Assembly: GCA_036526255.1 (NCBI GenBank)
Contig: DATCYW010000022.1
Location: forward strand, 1 to 64,000
DNA length: 64,000 nt
Origin: Malonomonas sp036526255
Lineage (GTDB): Bacteria; Desulfobacterota; Desulfuromonadia; Desulfuromonadales; Geopsychrobacteraceae
Direction of reading: 5' to 3'
Position 1 is the stretch's first letter, and each line of letters begins with the position of its first letter. This document shows, piece by piece, positions 40,980 to 49,977 of the stretch. The notes beneath the pieces were generated by a model, which did not search any database, had not been told where the DNA came from, and saw only the letters and a program-made list of their open reading frames with translations. A program made the translations under genes and the position numbers.

Positions 40980-41725
40980 TGACGAAGCCGAAGATCGCGT
41001 TTTTCGATCTCGCCAGCTGCGAGGGCTGCCAACTGCAGCTGACCAATCTGGGCGAGGAGCTGCTCGACCTGCTCACACAGGTTGAGCTGGTCGAATGTCG
41101 GGAGCTGATGTCGGAGCGCTGGATCGGCCGTTATGACCTGGCATTTGTTGAAGGGAGCCTGGTCAATGAAGAGTCGGTTCAGCGCCTGCGTGACATCCGC
41201 CAGCGTAGCGACCTGCTGATCGCTTACGGCAGCTGCGCGACCATCGGCGGCGTCAACGGCATGAAGAACCGCCGGCCGCTGCGGCAGGCGCAGCGGCAAG
41301 TCTATGGCGACCGCGCCGACGGGTTTCCGACGACCGCGACCCGCGCCCTGCACCAGCTGGTGAAAGTCGACTATTTCATCCACGGCTGCCCGATCTACCC
41401 GGCCGAATTCGTCGCGGTGTTCAAGTCGGCCCTGGCCGGGCTCCCCTATCAGGTGCCCGATTACGCCGTCTGCGTCGAGTGCAAGCTGAACGAAAACATC
41501 TGCCTCTACGATCTGGGGGTGACCTGCCTCGGGCCGGTGACCCGCGCCGGCTGCAACTCCTGGTGCGTCAACAATAACAATCTCTGCTACGGCTGCCGGG
41601 GGCTGGTCAGCAATCCGAACCTGGCGGGCGCGGCCGAGGTGCTGCGCCGCTACAACCTTGATGCGAACATGATCGCCAAGCGGATGCAGATGTACAACGC
41701 CGCGCTGGGAACTTGCGATGACTAG
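40979..41725 (+). CDS. [NiFe] hydrogenase small subunit (delta)
   Basis: A 248-residue subunit of the NuoB/hydrogenase small-subunit fold that carries iron-sulfur clusters next to the active site. The proximal-cluster cysteines are in FDLASCEGCQLQL, YGSCATIGG, and further C-terminal cysteines (VCVECKLNENICLYD, VTCLGPVTRAGCNSWCV, LCYGCRGL) fit additional clusters. HGCPIYPAEF is characteristic. There is no Tat signal, so the enzyme is cytoplasmic. It overlaps the large-subunit gene by eight bases. Confidence 0.94.
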   Translation: MTKPKIAFFDLASCEGCQLQLTNLGEELLDLLTQVELVECRELMSERWIGRYDLAFVEGSLVNEESVQRLRDIRQRSDLLIAYGSCATIGGVNGMKNRRPLRQAQRQVYGDRADGFPTTATRALHQLVKVDYFIHGCPIYPAEFVAVFKSALAGLPYQVPDYAVCVECKLNENICLYDLGVTCLGPVTRAGCNSWCVNNNNLCYGCRGLVSNPNLAGAAEVLRRYNLDANMIAKRMQMYNAALGTCDD

Positions 41726-43043
41726 AGACGTTTCGCTGAACATGGAGTTTCTGACCCGGGTCGAGGGGCACGGTCATATCGTCATTGATGTGATAAATAG
41801 TCGGCTGCAAAAAGCTGAACTGCAGATCGTTGAGGCGCCCCGTTTTTTCGAAGCGATGCTGGTCGGCCGCTCGATTTTCGAGGCCCAGCACATCAGCTCG
41901 CGGATCTGCGGCATCTGCGCCTGTGGTCACAGCCTGGCCTCGATCCAGGCCGCTGAAGACGCTATCGGCTTCACCCCGAGCGAACAGACGCTGCTGCTGC
42001 GCGAACTGTTGCTGCTGGTGGAGAATCTCGACAGCCACTTGCTGCACATCTATCTGCTTGCCGCTCCCGATCTGCTCGGCGCGCAGAGCTTTATCGGCCT
42101 GCTCAAAAGCCATGAAACCGACGTCCGCCGTGCGCTGCGGATGAAGAAGGCCTGCAATGCGGTCTGCGACATCCTGGTCGGCCGCCATGTCCACCCGATC
42201 TCCTGCGTGATCGGCGGCTTCACTAAGCTCCCCGACCAGGCGCAGCTGCAAGCGATGCGCGAACTGTTGCTACAGATCCGCGCGGAGCTGCCGGCAACCG
42301 TCGACCTGATCGCTCCGCTGTGCTTTCCGGATTTCTACCGCGAAACTGAGTATGTCGCGCTGGTCAGCGACCGCGACGAATATCCGCTGTTAAGCGGCGA
42401 GATCGGCTCGAGCGACGGGGTGCGACGGAAAAAAGCCGACTACCGCTCGGTGACCAATGAATTTCTGGTAGCACACTCCACGGCTAAACACGCCAGACTC
42501 AGCCGCAGCTCCTACGCCGTTGGCGCGCTGGCCCGTTTCAACCTCAACGCCGACAGCCTGCAACCTGCGGCAAAGGCTGTCGCCGCGCAGCTCGGCCTGA
42601 CTGCGCAGTGCCATAATCCCTATCTGAACAGCGCGGCCCAACTGGTCGAGTGCGTTCATTGCAGCGAAATGGCGCTGCGCATTGTCGAGCAGTTGCTGGC
42701 CGACGGGGTCGATCAGAACGAAGCGCTGATCGTCGGCGTCAATGAAAACCAGCGCATCAGGGTGCAGGCCGGCAGTGGCGTCGGGGCGGTGGAAGTTCCC
42801 CGTGGTCTGCTTTTTCACCAGTATCAGGTCGATGAGGCGGGGATGATCCTGCAGGCGAACTGTGTGATACCGACCGGACAGAACCTGCAGAATATCGAAG
42901 AGGACATGCACAAGCTGGTGCCGGAAATTCTTGACCGCAGCGACACCGAAATCCGCCAGCGCCTGGAGATGCTGGTGCGCGCCTACGACCCCTGCATCTC
43001 CTGCTCGACCCATCTGCTGAAAATCGATTTTGTCGGCCGCTGA
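41718..43043 (+). CDS. [NiFe] hydrogenase large subunit (alpha), group 3b type
   Basis: A 441-residue catalytic subunit. The nickel site is formed by L1 SRICGICACGHSLA (about 61-74) and L2 DPCISCSTH near the C-terminus. MEFLTRVEGHGH is the usual N-terminal motif. Nine residues follow the L2 histidine, where a maturation protease would trim. Together with the beta, gamma and delta subunits it forms a reversible NAD(P)-linked hydrogenase able in relatives to reduce sulfur. No hyp maturation genes or specific protease are in the window, so they must be elsewhere. Group 3b is my call from gene order and subunit types; a phylogeny would be needed to exclude a neighbouring group 3 branch. Confidence 0.93.
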   Translation: MTRDVSLNMEFLTRVEGHGHIVIDVINSRLQKAELQIVEAPRFFEAMLVGRSIFEAQHISSRICGICACGHSLASIQAAEDAIGFTPSEQTLLLRELLLLVENLDSHLLHIYLLAAPDLLGAQSFIGLLKSHETDVRRALRMKKACNAVCDILVGRHVHPISCVIGGFTKLPDQAQLQAMRELLLQIRAELPATVDLIAPLCFPDFYRETEYVALVSDRDEYPLLSGEIGSSDGVRRKKADYRSVTNEFLVAHSTAKHARLSRSSYAVGALARFNLNADSLQPAAKAVAAQLGLTAQCHNPYLNSAAQLVECVHCSEMALRIVEQLLADGVDQNEALIVGVNENQRIRVQAGSGVGAVEVPRGLLFHQYQVDEAGMILQANCVIPTGQNLQNIEEDMHKLVPEILDRSDTEIRQRLEMLVRAYDPCISCSTHLLKIDFVGR

Positions 43044-43047
43044 AAAA

Positions 43048-43077
43048 CAGAGGGCTGGCTTGCGCCAACCCTCTGTG
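43048..43077 (+). terminator. Hairpin behind the hydrogenase operon
   Basis: ACAGAGGG (43048-43055) pairs with CCCTCTGT (43070-43077), with TGGC/GCCA inside the loop. There is no clear U-tract, so termination is probable but not certain. Confidence 0.5.
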
Positions 43078-43113
43078 CTGCTGTTGTGCGTAACAATAAA
43101 CCTGCCCGGACAA

Positions 43114-44625
43114 TCAGTGCTGTTCGCTGTCGTTGATCTCGCGGGCCCTGCGCAGTATGCGCAGGAACGGAAACAGCGCCGACAAGGCGACCAACCCCCA
43201 GAGCACCATGACCAGCGGCGAGGAGAACAGAACCGTCCAGTCGCCGTTGGACAGCGATAGCGCGCGCCGCAGACTGACCTCCATCATCGGCCCGAGCACA
43301 ATCGCCAGGATGACCGGGGCCAGCGGAAATTCCAGCTTGCGCATCATATAACCGAGCAGACCGAAACCGGACATCAGCATCAGGTCGGTGACCGAACTGC
43401 TTGCCGCGTAGATGGCGCCATAGCTGATCATGGCGACCATCGGCACCAGAATATAGCGGGGCACCAGCAGCACCTTGACGAACAGGCCGACCAGCGGCAG
43501 GTTCAAAATCAGCAGCATGACGTTGCCAATGTACATCGAAGCGACCAGCGTCCAGAACAGATCGCCGTGCTGCTGTATAAACAAAGGGCCGGGGTTCAGG
43601 TTGAGTGCCAGCAAGGCACCGAGGATAACGGCCGTGGTGCCGCTACCCGGCACCCCGAGGGTCAGCATCGGGATCAGCGCACCTGAAACGGCGGCATTGT
43701 TGGCGGATTCCGGCGCCGCCACACCACGGATATCGCCGGTACCAAAGGTGTTGTGCTTGTCGACCAGGCGCTGTTCGGTGGCATAGGCGATAAAACTGGC
43801 GATGGTCGCGCCGGCGCCGGGCAGCACCCCGATCATGAAGCCGCTAACGGCAGAACGGATAATCCCCCACCAGCAGGAGGTGAATTCCTTGAGGTTGACC
43901 ATCACCCGGCCCAGCTTGGTGTTGACTTCACCAACCGTCTGCGTCTGTTCGATCAACAGGAAAACTTCCGAGATGGCGAACAGGCCGATGGTGACCACGG
44001 CAAAATCGAGGCCGTCGTAGAACGCCAGATGGCCGAAGGTGTAACGGGGGATCCCGGTGCCCTGGTCAATGCCGATGCAGGCCAGCATCAGCCCGATGCC
44101 GGTCGCGATCAAGCCCTTGACGAACTGCTTGCCCGACAGCGCCGAAAGCATGGTGAAGGTGAACAGGATCAGCACAAAGTATTCGGCCGGCCCGAAACGG
44201 ATCGCCCAGGTGGCCAGCAGCGGTGACAGCAACATCAGTCCGACCACCGACAGGGTTCCGCCGACAAACGAAGCGATCGCCGAAATCGCCAGGGCCGGCC
44301 CGGCCCGGCCGGCTTTGGCCATTGGATGACCGTCCAGGGCGGTGGCCACCGACGAAGGGGTTCCCGGCACATTCAGCAGAATGGTGCTGATCGAATTACC
44401 ATACTGCGAACCATAATAGATTCCGGCAAACAGGATCAGCATCGCAGTCGGGTCGATCCCCAGCGCAAAGGTGATGGGAATCAGGATGGCGATGCCATTG
44501 ATCGGTCCGATGCCGGGCAGCATGCCGATAATCGTTCCGGCCGTCACGCCGACAAAGGCGACCAGCAGGTTGGTCGGGGTCAGCGCGGCGGAAAATCCCT
44601 GCATTAACGACTGAAAAACATCCAT
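43114..44625 (-). CDS. tctA: Tripartite tricarboxylate transporter, large membrane subunit TctA
   Basis: A 503-residue membrane protein with about twelve helices. It has the family motifs GVTAGTIIGMLPGIGPINGI near the N-terminus, GIYYGSQYGNSISTILLNVP, and in the second half GFMIGVLPGAGATIASFIAY and PESANNAAVSGALIPMLTLG. These glycine-rich repeats form the substrate site of TctA transporters for citrate-like or other carboxylates. It is the last gene of the leftward tctC-tctB-tctA operon and starts directly behind the tctB stop. Uptake is driven by ion gradients. The specific acid is not visible. Confidence 0.95.
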   Translation of the reverse strand: MDVFQSLMQGFSAALTPTNLLVAFVGVTAGTIIGMLPGIGPINGIAILIPITFALGIDPTAMLILFAGIYYGSQYGNSISTILLNVPGTPSSVATALDGHPMAKAGRAGPALAISAIASFVGGTLSVVGLMLLSPLLATWAIRFGPAEYFVLILFTFTMLSALSGKQFVKGLIATGIGLMLACIGIDQGTGIPRYTFGHLAFYDGLDFAVVTIGLFAISEVFLLIEQTQTVGEVNTKLGRVMVNLKEFTSCWWGIIRSAVSGFMIGVLPGAGATIASFIAYATEQRLVDKHNTFGTGDIRGVAAPESANNAAVSGALIPMLTLGVPGSGTTAVILGALLALNLNPGPLFIQQHGDLFWTLVASMYIGNVMLLILNLPLVGLFVKVLLVPRYILVPMVAMISYGAIYAASSSVTDLMLMSGFGLLGYMMRKLEFPLAPVILAIVLGPMMEVSLRRALSLSNGDWTVLFSSPLVMVLWGLVALSALFPFLRILRRAREINDSEQH

Positions 44626-45066
44626 TCAGAAGATCCTCTCAAACAGCTGGCCGACCGGCAGATACATGTCCAGAACCCAGACAAACAGCGCATAAAGGGT
44701 CAGGGATGCGAGCACGCCGACCAGCACCGTCTTCCACAGCCGGGCCCGGTACAGGGTTCCATAAACAATAAAGATGCCGGTGGTCGCAACGAAGAAACCG
44801 AGAAAATTGATCACCAGCCCGTAAACGACCAGCGCCGCAAGGGCGATAAAGACAACCCGCCAGGCCTGCCGGCTCGGCCAGGCTTTTGCGGCGTTCTTTT
44901 CAAAAAACAGGATTGCGGCCAGCGGCACCATGCACAGTGCCACCGTCAGCGGAAAGGCTCTGGCGCCGAGCACATCGGTAAAGCCCTCCGGTACATACGT
45001 CCAGGCCTGGATACCGAAGGCCGCGGAGAGAATCAGTAAAAAAACAGCAACAATACGCTCGCTCAT
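44626..45066 (-). CDS. tctB: Tripartite tricarboxylate transporter, small membrane subunit TctB
   Basis: A 146-residue membrane protein with four predicted helices (IVAVFLLILSAAFGIQAW; AFPLTVALCMVPLAAILFF; VVFIALAALVVYGLVINF; VLVGVLASLTLYALFVWVL). Size, topology and the ending LDMYLPVGQLFERIF match TctB. It forms the small integral subunit of the transporter and sits between tctC and tctA. No catalytic motif is expected. Confidence 0.9.
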   Translation of the reverse strand: MSERIVAVFLLILSAAFGIQAWTYVPEGFTDVLGARAFPLTVALCMVPLAAILFFEKNAAKAWPSRQAWRVVFIALAALVVYGLVINFLGFFVATTGIFIVYGTLYRARLWKTVLVGVLASLTLYALFVWVLDMYLPVGQLFERIF

Positions 45067-45147
45067 TACGATGTCTTTCTTCGAAAAAAAGGATTGCCGA
45101 AACCCCCAGATTGCGGGATTCCGGCAACCTCCGGCATGATCAAAGCA

Positions 45148-46125
45148 TTACTTGTTGACTTCCATCCGCGCAAAGATCTTCTTCAGCGATTCGACCTGAT
45201 TGCGCACGAAGCTATCCATCTCGGCGCCGCTGCGTGAAAACTCCGCCAGGCCGTTCTGCTCGCGCAGCAGCTTGAACTGCTCGGAAGCGACCAGCTTCTT
45301 CATCGCATCGCCCCAATAGGCATACTCTTCATCGCTGATATCCTTGGCCAGATAAAATCCCCGCCAGTTGGCGCCGATCACATCATAGCCCTGCTCTTTT
45401 GCGGTCGGCATATTGGCGAGTGCCCCTGCAAGCCGCGCATCGCCGAGAACAGCGAGCACTTTCAGGGTGCCAGCTTCCAGCTGGGTCATGGTTTCACTGA
45501 CGTCGCCGGTAAAGACATCAGCCCGGCCGCCGAGGATTTCGATAATCGCCGGGCCACCACTGCTGAAGCTGGTGTAGCGCAGGTTTTTCAGATTCTCAAT
45601 ACCGGCCGAATCAGCCAGCAACAGCACCTTGAGGTGATCCCAGCCGCCGACGGCAGAACCGCCGACAAAGCTGACACTGGCAGGGTCTGACTTCAGCGCC
45701 GACATCAGCTCTTCAAGTGTCTGAAAACGGCTGCTCGGCGCAACCGCGATGACTCCGTAATCAGCACCCAGCGCTGCCACCCAACGGACATCATCGACAT
45801 CAAAGCCGGTATATTTTCCTTGCGCCAATCGGGTCGCCGTCGCGGTTGAGGCAGCAACCAGCAGGTTGGCGTTGCCCTTCTGCTGACCGACCACATGCGC
45901 ATAGGCAACCCCGCCACCGGCGCCAGGCATGTTCTGGGTGCGAATCCGCCCCTTGACCAGGTTTAGATCGGACAGAATCGGCGCCATGTTGCGGCAGGTG
46001 AAATCCCAGCCGCCACCGGGATCGGACGGCGCGATACAGAGGACCTTGTTCGGCTCAAAAGCGCTGGCAGCCTGTGCAACCAACAACAAACCACAGAGGA
46101 CCGTGAACATTTTTAGCAATTTCAT
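45148..46125 (-). CDS. tctC: Tripartite tricarboxylate transporter substrate-binding protein TctC
   Basis: A 325-residue periplasmic binding protein with a signal peptide (MFTVLCGLLLVAQAASA, cut near residue 22). Family features: VLCIAPSDPGGGWDFTCRNM near the start, NMPGAGGGVAYAHVVGQ, FVGGSAVGGWDHLKVLLLA and GANWRGFYLAKDISDEEY. It captures a carboxylate and hands it to TctAB. It is the first gene of the operon and is transcribed away from the CitA/CitB-like two-component genes across a 296-base gap, a common arrangement in which the kinase senses the transported acid. Gap to tctB is 81 bases. Confidence 0.94.
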   Translation of the reverse strand: MKLLKMFTVLCGLLLVAQAASAFEPNKVLCIAPSDPGGGWDFTCRNMAPILSDLNLVKGRIRTQNMPGAGGGVAYAHVVGQQKGNANLLVAASTATATRLAQGKYTGFDVDDVRWVAALGADYGVIAVAPSSRFQTLEELMSALKSDPASVSFVGGSAVGGWDHLKVLLLADSAGIENLKNLRYTSFSSGGPAIIEILGGRADVFTGDVSETMTQLEAGTLKVLAVLGDARLAGALANMPTAKEQGYDVIGANWRGFYLAKDISDEEYAYWGDAMKKLVASEQFKLLREQNGLAEFSRSGAEMDSFVRNQVESLKKIFARMEVNK

Positions 46126-46286
46126 GAGACAGCTCCTTTCATCATTGGATGAAAATATAGGGGTCGATCAGCCAACCGCAGCTCGACCGGACAAACCATG
46201 TTCTACCCTTTAAGTTGTTTCTCACTCTAATCCGCGATAAAAACACTGTATACAATTGCTCCATATTGATTTTATGCCACATTAAA

Positions 46287-46308
46287 TTCATTCTGTTCAT
46301 ACTGTTCA
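46287..46308. promoter_or_regulatory. Candidate response-regulator site: phased TTCA repeats
   Basis: In the tct/two-component gap TTCA occurs at 46287, 46296 and 46305, exactly nine bases apart; the last two extend to CTGTTCA. Phased repeats in the only divergent gap next to a CitB-like regulator are a plausible binding site. Confidence 0.35.
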
Positions 46309-46421
46309 CCGGCGACTGGTGGTAGATTCCAGGACAAAGAATACCAAGTTCTGATGTGATTTGAGTTATGACCATCAGTTTGGAGCTGCTTATTTCACTG
46401 GACCACGGGCTGCGGAAAACT

Positions 46422-48044
46422 ATGATGAAATCCTTGAGCGATCCGCAAAAAACCAGATTTTCGCTGAACCTCCAGACCCGGATGATTCTGCTGGTCTGCC
46501 TGCTGGCGCTGCTGTTGACTCTGGTTGCCGGGGGGATGTACACGCTGATGATCGGCGAAGTGCTGGAAGAACAGATCGGCAAACGCGCGCTGCAGGTCTC
46601 CAGAACCGTCGCCCAGATCCCCCTGGTTAAAGAGCAGATCGTCAAACCGCACCCAGAAGGGAAGCTGCAGCAGCTGGCCGAACAGATCCGTCGCGAAACC
46701 GGCGCCGAATTCATCGTCATCGGCAATCGCGACAGCATCCGGTTTTCTCACCCGCGCCCGGATCGCATCGGCGAGCCGATGGTTGGCGGTGACAACGCCC
46801 CGGCGCTGGAGCGCGGCGAATTCTATGTCTCGCGGGCGGTCGGCACCCTGGGCCCGTCGATTCGCGGCAAGGCGCCGATCTTTGCGACCGATGGAGCAAT
46901 CATCGGCATCGTCTCGGTGGGTTATCTGATGGATGAGGTCGAAACCATTGTCCAGTCGCATCAGTCCAGAGTCGGGGTGCTGGTCGCGATCCTGCTGCTG
47001 CTGGGGATTTTCGGCGCCATCAGCATCTCGACCCGCTTCAAGAAGGCGATCTTCGGCCTGGAGCCGGAACAGATCGCCCGCCTGTTCACCGAGCGGGCGA
47101 CCATTATCGAATCGATCCGTGAAGGGATTGTTGCCATCGACCGCGATGCCAAAGTGACCGTCATCAACCGGCAGGCGCTGGAGATTCTCGGCAAACAGAA
47201 TGAACAGCAGGTGCTCGACCGACCGATCCGTGAAGTCCTGCCGGGGGCGAAGCTGAGCCGGATTCTGACCGGGGGCGAGCAGCGGGTCGATCAGGAACTG
47301 GAGGTCAACGACACGCCGATGATCATCAATACCGTGCCGATGCTCGAACGCGGTCAGATTATTGGTGCGGTTGCCAGTTTCCGCCGCAAAGACGAGCTGG
47401 ATATTCTCGCCCGGCAGCTGTCGCAGGTGAAGGAATACTCCGAGATGCTGCGCGCCCAGACCCATGAGTATTCGAACAAGCTACACACCATCGCCGGGCT
47501 GCTGCAGATCGATCACCAGAAAGAAGCACTCGAACTGATCGGCCGCGAAACCGCCGGCTATCAGGGGCTGATCGGCTTTCTCGCCAAGGCAGTCCCCTTT
47601 CCGGTACTGGCGGCCTTTATCCTTGGCAAATACAACCACGCGCAGGAGCTGCGGATCAATTTTGCCATCGATCCGGACAGCCAGCTGACCGACGTTCCGC
47701 CCGAACTCAGCCGCGAGAAACTGGTCACCATCCTCGGCAACCTGCTCGACAACGCCTTCGATGCGGCCCTTCAGGGGAACCGAGAAGCAACCGTCCGGCT
47801 GTCGATGACCGACGTCGGCAACGATCTGGTGTTCGAGATTGAAGACTCAGGCGGCGGCATCAGCCCGGAACAGGAAGAAAAGATCTTCGCTCGTGGCTAC
47901 ACCACCAAGCAGAAGGATCGCGGCCAGGGGCTGTACCTGGTCAATCAGGCGCTGACCGCCCTCGGCGGCCAGATCACTTTGGCGGACAGCGACCTGGGCG
48001 GCGCGCTGTTCAGCGTCTTTATTCCAAAACGGAGAAGAGCATGA
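46422..48044 (+). CDS. CitA/DcuS-type sensor histidine kinase
   Basis: A membrane kinase of about 540 residues. Helix 1 (MILLVCLLALLLTLVAGGMY) is followed by a periplasmic sCache sensor with ALQVSRTVAQIPLVKEQI and AEFIVIGNRDSIRFSHP, which are typical of the CitA/DcuS carboxylate sensors. Then helix 2 (VGVLVAILLLLGIFGAI), a cytoplasmic PAS domain, and a SpoOB-type phosphoacceptor helix with LRAQTHEYSNKLHTIAGLL. The ATPase has NLLDNAFDAAL, EDSGGGISP and KDRGQGLYLVNQ. An in-frame ATG at 46368 is an alternative start with a weaker upstream site. It overlaps the regulator gene by four bases and faces tctCBA, so it likely senses the acid imported there. Confidence 0.9.
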   Translation: MMKSLSDPQKTRFSLNLQTRMILLVCLLALLLTLVAGGMYTLMIGEVLEEQIGKRALQVSRTVAQIPLVKEQIVKPHPEGKLQQLAEQIRRETGAEFIVIGNRDSIRFSHPRPDRIGEPMVGGDNAPALERGEFYVSRAVGTLGPSIRGKAPIFATDGAIIGIVSVGYLMDEVETIVQSHQSRVGVLVAILLLLGIFGAISISTRFKKAIFGLEPEQIARLFTERATIIESIREGIVAIDRDAKVTVINRQALEILGKQNEQQVLDRPIREVLPGAKLSRILTGGEQRVDQELEVNDTPMIINTVPMLERGQIIGAVASFRRKDELDILARQLSQVKEYSEMLRAQTHEYSNKLHTIAGLLQIDHQKEALELIGRETAGYQGLIGFLAKAVPFPVLAAFILGKYNHAQELRINFAIDPDSQLTDVPPELSREKLVTILGNLLDNAFDAALQGNREATVRLSMTDVGNDLVFEIEDSGGGISPEQEEKIFARGYTTKQKDRGQGLYLVNQALTALGGQITLADSDLGGALFSVFIPKRRRA

Positions 48045-48724
48045 AACCACTCCAGGTGCTGATCGTCGATGATGACCCGAAGATCGCCGAAATCCATCGC
48101 CACTTTACCGAAAAAGTCAGCGGTTTTCAGGTCTGCGGCATGGCTGACAGCCTGGAAGATGCCGATAAGATGAGCGAACTGCTGGAGCCGGACCTGATCC
48201 TGCTGGATTTGTACTTTCCCGAAGGGCTCGGCACCGAAGTCCTCTGGAAGCTGCGTGCCCGCCATCAGGCCACAGACGTCATCCTGATCACCGCCGCCAA
48301 AGAGCTGGGACCGCTGCAGGAGGCGATGCGCGGCGGCGTGTTCGACTACATCCTGAAACCGGTGATGTTCCCCCGATTTCAGGAAGCGCTGCAACGCTTC
48401 TGCGAACACCGCCGGCAGCTGCAGAATGAGACCCGCCTCGACCAGCAGGACATCGACCGGCTGCTGCACCCCTACAAAGACAGCAAACCGGGGGACTCGA
48501 GCTATCCCAAAGGGATCGACCCGCTGACCCTGAAGAAAGTCCGCGCTGCATTTGACAAACCCCACCCCAACGGCCTGAGCGCCGAAGAGGTCGGCCAGGG
48601 GATCGGCGCCAGCCGCACCACCGCTCGTCGTTACCTCGAATACCTGACCGCCGGCGGCCAACTGAGTGCGGAACTGATCTACGGCGCCGTCGGCCGGCCG
48701 GAACGGAAATATTTCGCCACCTAG
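48041..48724 (+). CDS. CitB/DcuR-type response regulator
   Basis: A 227-residue DNA-binding response regulator. The receiver has VLIVDDDPKIAEIH, phosphoacceptor in LILLDLYFPEGLG, and FDYILKPVMFPRF with the conserved lysine. The C-terminal output carries LSAEEVGQGIGASRTTARRY, a helix-turn-helix of the CitB/DcuR type. It is coupled to the sensor kinase by a 4-base overlap and probably activates tctCBA from the divergent gap. Target range beyond tct cannot be judged. Confidence 0.93.
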   Translation: MKPLQVLIVDDDPKIAEIHRHFTEKVSGFQVCGMADSLEDADKMSELLEPDLILLDLYFPEGLGTEVLWKLRARHQATDVILITAAKELGPLQEAMRGGVFDYILKPVMFPRFQEALQRFCEHRRQLQNETRLDQQDIDRLLHPYKDSKPGDSSYPKGIDPLTLKKVRAAFDKPHPNGLSAEEVGQGIGASRTTARRYLEYLTAGGQLSAELIYGAVGRPERKYFAT

Positions 48725-48817
48725 AAACAGCGAAAGTTGCCTGACCGCGTGACATATTGCAGAGAATTTGTTTGAATCAGTAACGGCAAACAGCTGCCGC
48801 GCCACCGGGAGGAGTTC

Positions 48818-49897
48818 ATGACGATTCATCACAGGCCGATTGACGAACGGATTGACTGGTTGCTGGAACTGGCACGGCGACATACCGCCGATTTTCGCAA
48901 CCCCGAGGCCTGTCTGGCCCGCGACCTCTACCGGGCGCAGCACCCGACTTCTATCGTGGTTCTGAAGTGCATGGACGGGCGGATCAACATCCCGATCGTC
49001 ACCGGCACGCCGCCGGGGATTATCCAGCCGTTCCGCAACCTGGGCGGCATGTTCGACCTGGGCTGGCCGCATCTGGGAGAAGTGCTGGCCAGTCATATCC
49101 AGCGGATGGTTGCCGACGGTCGGCGGGTGCTCATCTTCATCACCTACCATTTCTCCCGTGGTGACGCCCAGCGCGGCTGCGCCGGGTTCAACTATGACAC
49201 AGCCGCCGCCGAGGCCTACACCCGCGGTATCAAGCGCCAGGCCGAGCAGATCTTCGGTGCCAGGCGCGGCACCGTCTACCCATTGATCTGCGGTTTTGAA
49301 ACCGATGAGGATGCGCTGCTGCTGCACGGCGTCGACGAGCAGCTACTCGACCTGTCAACCGTCACTCCGGAGCAGGCCGCAAACCTCGGCCAGCGGCTGG
49401 CGAACCTCTACCCGGACATGCCGGAGCAGATGCATGCCGACCTGCTGCCGCTGCTGCAGGGGAACCTGCAATGGATCGCCAGCATGCGCAAAACCTGCCG
49501 GTTGCTCGATTTCGAACACCGCGAATGGATGATCTGCCTGGGGCGTGGCTTTGACTTTCTGCACACCCCCAACATCGCCCTGATCATCGGCCCCTACAGC
49601 CCCGACCTGGCCGACCCGATTCGCAAGGCGGCCGGGATCATCGAAGCCAACATGCGCGCCGGCCGCATCCCGGACGATGGTTTTCTGCTCTTCACCTCGG
49701 CGCCCTACGATGAAATCGGCGTCGATCAGGCGCGGGCCGAGTTGAAATCCCGTTTTTTGGCCGACTACGCCGCCGAAGTGATCCGCAGCGAGTACCCGCA
49801 GCTCGCCGATAAAATGCGCTGCAAAACCGCGATCATCTCATGGCGCTCGCGCGAACTGGACATTCTGCCGCCAGAGGCCGGTAGCAAAACCAAATAA
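48818..49897 (+). CDS. Beta-carbonic-anhydrase-like protein related in pattern to CsoSCA
   Basis: A 359-residue soluble protein. Residues 51-55 read CMDGR, the C-x-D-x-R motif of beta carbonic anhydrases (zinc Cys and the Asp-Arg dyad). PFRNLGGMFDLGWPHLGEVL then matches the RNAG...SLEYA region, and YHFSRGDAQRGC gives a zinc His (111) and Cys (121). The His-Cys gap is nine residues, not two as in ordinary beta enzymes; carboxysomal CsoSCA also has a long gap there. The C-terminal half (about 200-350) has no motif I know. No carboxysome or RuBisCO genes are near. A zinc enzyme is probable; CO2 hydration is an inference. A GGGAGG ribosome site precedes ATG 48818. Confidence 0.65.
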   Translation: MTIHHRPIDERIDWLLELARRHTADFRNPEACLARDLYRAQHPTSIVVLKCMDGRINIPIVTGTPPGIIQPFRNLGGMFDLGWPHLGEVLASHIQRMVADGRRVLIFITYHFSRGDAQRGCAGFNYDTAAAEAYTRGIKRQAEQIFGARRGTVYPLICGFETDEDALLLHGVDEQLLDLSTVTPEQAANLGQRLANLYPDMPEQMHADLLPLLQGNLQWIASMRKTCRLLDFEHREWMICLGRGFDFLHTPNIALIIGPYSPDLADPIRKAAGIIEANMRAGRIPDDGFLLFTSAPYDEIGVDQARAELKSRFLADYAAEVIRSEYPQLADKMRCKTAIISWRSRELDILPPEAGSKTK

Positions 49898-49977
49898 ACC
49901 GGACCCGTGCATTAACGCTTCGCTGACAGATCAACATCGGTCCACGCCATTTCGAACTTCGTTGCCCACAGGACACT

